Origin: Bacteroidales bacterium | Lineage (GTDB): Bacteria; Bacteroidota; Bacteroidia; Bacteroidales; UBA932 | Reading direction: 5' to 3' | Assembly (NCBI GenBank): GCA_017437755.1 | Contig: JAFRXI010000059.1 | Location: 1 to 50,355, forward strand | Length of the DNA stretch: 50,355 nucleotides | Part shown: piece after piece, positions 49,697 to 50,355 of the stretch | Numbering within the stretch: position 1 is the first letter of the stretch | Layout of the letters: each line of letters begins with the position of its first letter | The notes under the pieces: generated by a model | Database searches by the model: none | The model's input: the letters and a program-made list of their open reading frames with translations, nothing else | Told to the model about the DNA's origin: nothing | Translations under genes and position numbers: made by a program

Positions 49697-50355
49697 ATGG
49701 TAAAGCAGGTACTAAAACGCGACGGAAGACACGTCGATTTCAACAACCAGAAGATCGTCGCCGCGATCCTCAAGGCGATGAAAGTGACCGAATCGGGAGA
49801 GGACATCGTCCTTGCCGCCAAGATCGCAGACGCCATCTCCAAGATCGACAAGCAGGAGATGAGCGTGGAAGAGATCCAGGACTGCGTGGAAATGGAGCTC
49901 ATGAAGAGCCCCCGCAAGGAAGTCGCCCGCAAATATATCGCCTACCGCAACCAGCGGAACCTTGCCCGCAAGGCCAAGAGCACCGAGATTTTCCAGGCCA
50001 TCATAGACGCCCAGGCCAACGATATCACCCGTGAGAACGCCAACATGAATGCCGACACCCCCGCCGGCATGATGATGAAGTTCGCCTCCGAGGCAACCAA
50101 GTCCTATGTTGACGAGTGCCTCCTTTCCGAGGATGTCCGCGAGGCTGTGGCCGGCAACTATATCCACATCCACGACAAGGACTACTATCCCACCAAGTCG
50201 CTCACCTGCATCCAGCATCCCCTGGACATAATCCTCGAGCACGGGCTCAGGGCCGGGCACGGCGAATCCCGTCCCGCCAAGAGGATAGAGACCGCAAGCG
50301 TGCTGGCCTGCATCTCCATGGAGACCGTGCAGAACGAGATGCACGGCGGCCAGGC
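49697..50355 (+). CDS. nrdD: Anaerobic (class III) ribonucleoside-triphosphate reductase NrdD, 3' end outside window
   Basis: The first 219 residues of NrdD, the oxygen-sensitive glycyl-radical enzyme that makes deoxyribonucleotides in anaerobes. Residues 1 to about 90 are an ATP-cone (MVKQVLKRDGRHVDFNNQKI, then VARKYIAYRNQRNLARKAKS), the allosteric domain. The catalytic domain begins with NANMNADTPAGMMMKFASEA, GNYIHIHDKDYYPTKSLTC, SRPAKRIETASVLACISMET and QNEMHGGQ, all classical NrdD blocks. The frame is open to the window end. The ATG at 49697 is the only good start. The gene supports an anaerobic lifestyle. Confidence 0.95.
   Translation, partial: MVKQVLKRDGRHVDFNNQKIVAAILKAMKVTESGEDIVLAAKIADAISKIDKQEMSVEEIQDCVEMELMKSPRKEVARKYIAYRNQRNLARKAKSTEIFQAIIDAQANDITRENANMNADTPAGMMMKFASEATKSYVDECLLSEDVREAVAGNYIHIHDKDYYPTKSLTCIQHPLDIILEHGLRAGHGESRPAKRIETASVLACISMETVQNEMHGGQ

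Noticed and set aside
1-50355. CRISPR arrays, rRNA and tRNA genes, prophage
   Set aside because: No regularly spaced repeats, no rRNA or tRNA-like sequence and no phage genes were recognised on either strand.

Overview
The window is chromosomal DNA from a member of the order Bacteroidales (phylum Bacteroidota), most likely a high-GC, anaerobic, gut-type lineage. The evidence is two SusC/SusD pairs with surface lipoproteins, the Bacteroides-type promoter (TTTG, about 20 bases, TAnnTTTG) before many genes, absence of Shine-Dalgarno leaders, an anaerobic class III ribonucleotide reductase, and Bacteroidota-style KdtA, EnvC-like and sigma/anti-sigma genes. The genus cannot be fixed by eye. No rRNA, tRNA or CRISPR array was recognised.

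Region 1 (1-5293) is an iron-sulfur assembly operon: sufB (5' cut by the window), pnuC, sufC and a short sufD, all overlapping, followed by ispE. An AT-rich block (2691-4450) sits at the start codon of ispE between two perfect 46-base copies of the ispE head. It carries one decayed and two small exported-protein genes. The insertion separates sufD from ispE but leaves ispE readable.

Region 2 (5324-11727) makes and modifies surface glycans: a TupA-like ATP-grasp protein, an opine-dehydrogenase-like enzyme, Kdo transferase, and a three-gene set encoding a GT4 glycosyltransferase, a NeuB-type nonulosonate synthase and a NeuA/HAD-phosphatase fusion.

Region 3 (11779-35431) is one large minus-strand polysaccharide utilisation operon, most likely for beta-mannan. 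From a consensus promoter at 35460-35491 it encodes a surface lipoprotein, GH26 mannanase with BACON domain, SusC/SusD pair 1, SusC/SusD pair 2, a GH5-like enzyme, two paralogous surface glycan-binding lipoproteins with a 47-residue peptide gene between them, GH130 mannosylglucose phosphorylase, a mannobiose-type 2-epimerase and a GH2 exo-glycosidase. GH26 would cut mannan at the surface, SusCD would import oligosaccharides, GH5 and GH2 would trim them in the periplasm, and the cytoplasmic epimerase plus GH130 would turn mannobiose into mannosyl-glucose and then mannose-1-phosphate and glucose. No inner-membrane transporter or PUL regulator lies in the window.

Region 4 (35710-41538) holds tsaE, a CocE/NonD-type hydrolase, a lipoprotein nitroreductase, comM and a lipoprotein of unknown function. 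The hydrolase/nitroreductase unit lies between the true comM 3' end and a second, diverged copy of that 3' end beside tsaE. This is the second case in the window of cargo bounded by a duplicated gene end.

Region 5 (41653-50355) has an ECF sigma factor with a membrane-anchored outer-membrane-barrel partner, a divergent operon (TPR protein, degenerate LytM/EnvC-like factor, LolD/FtsE-type ATPase), apt, mdh, a phosphopantetheinyl transferase with a long structured leader, and the start of nrdD (cut by the window).

The observations most worth following are the two gene-end-duplicating insertions, the repeated unassigned domain in the mannan-locus binding proteins with its small peptide gene, and several promoters so close to the start codon that leaderless mRNAs are implied.
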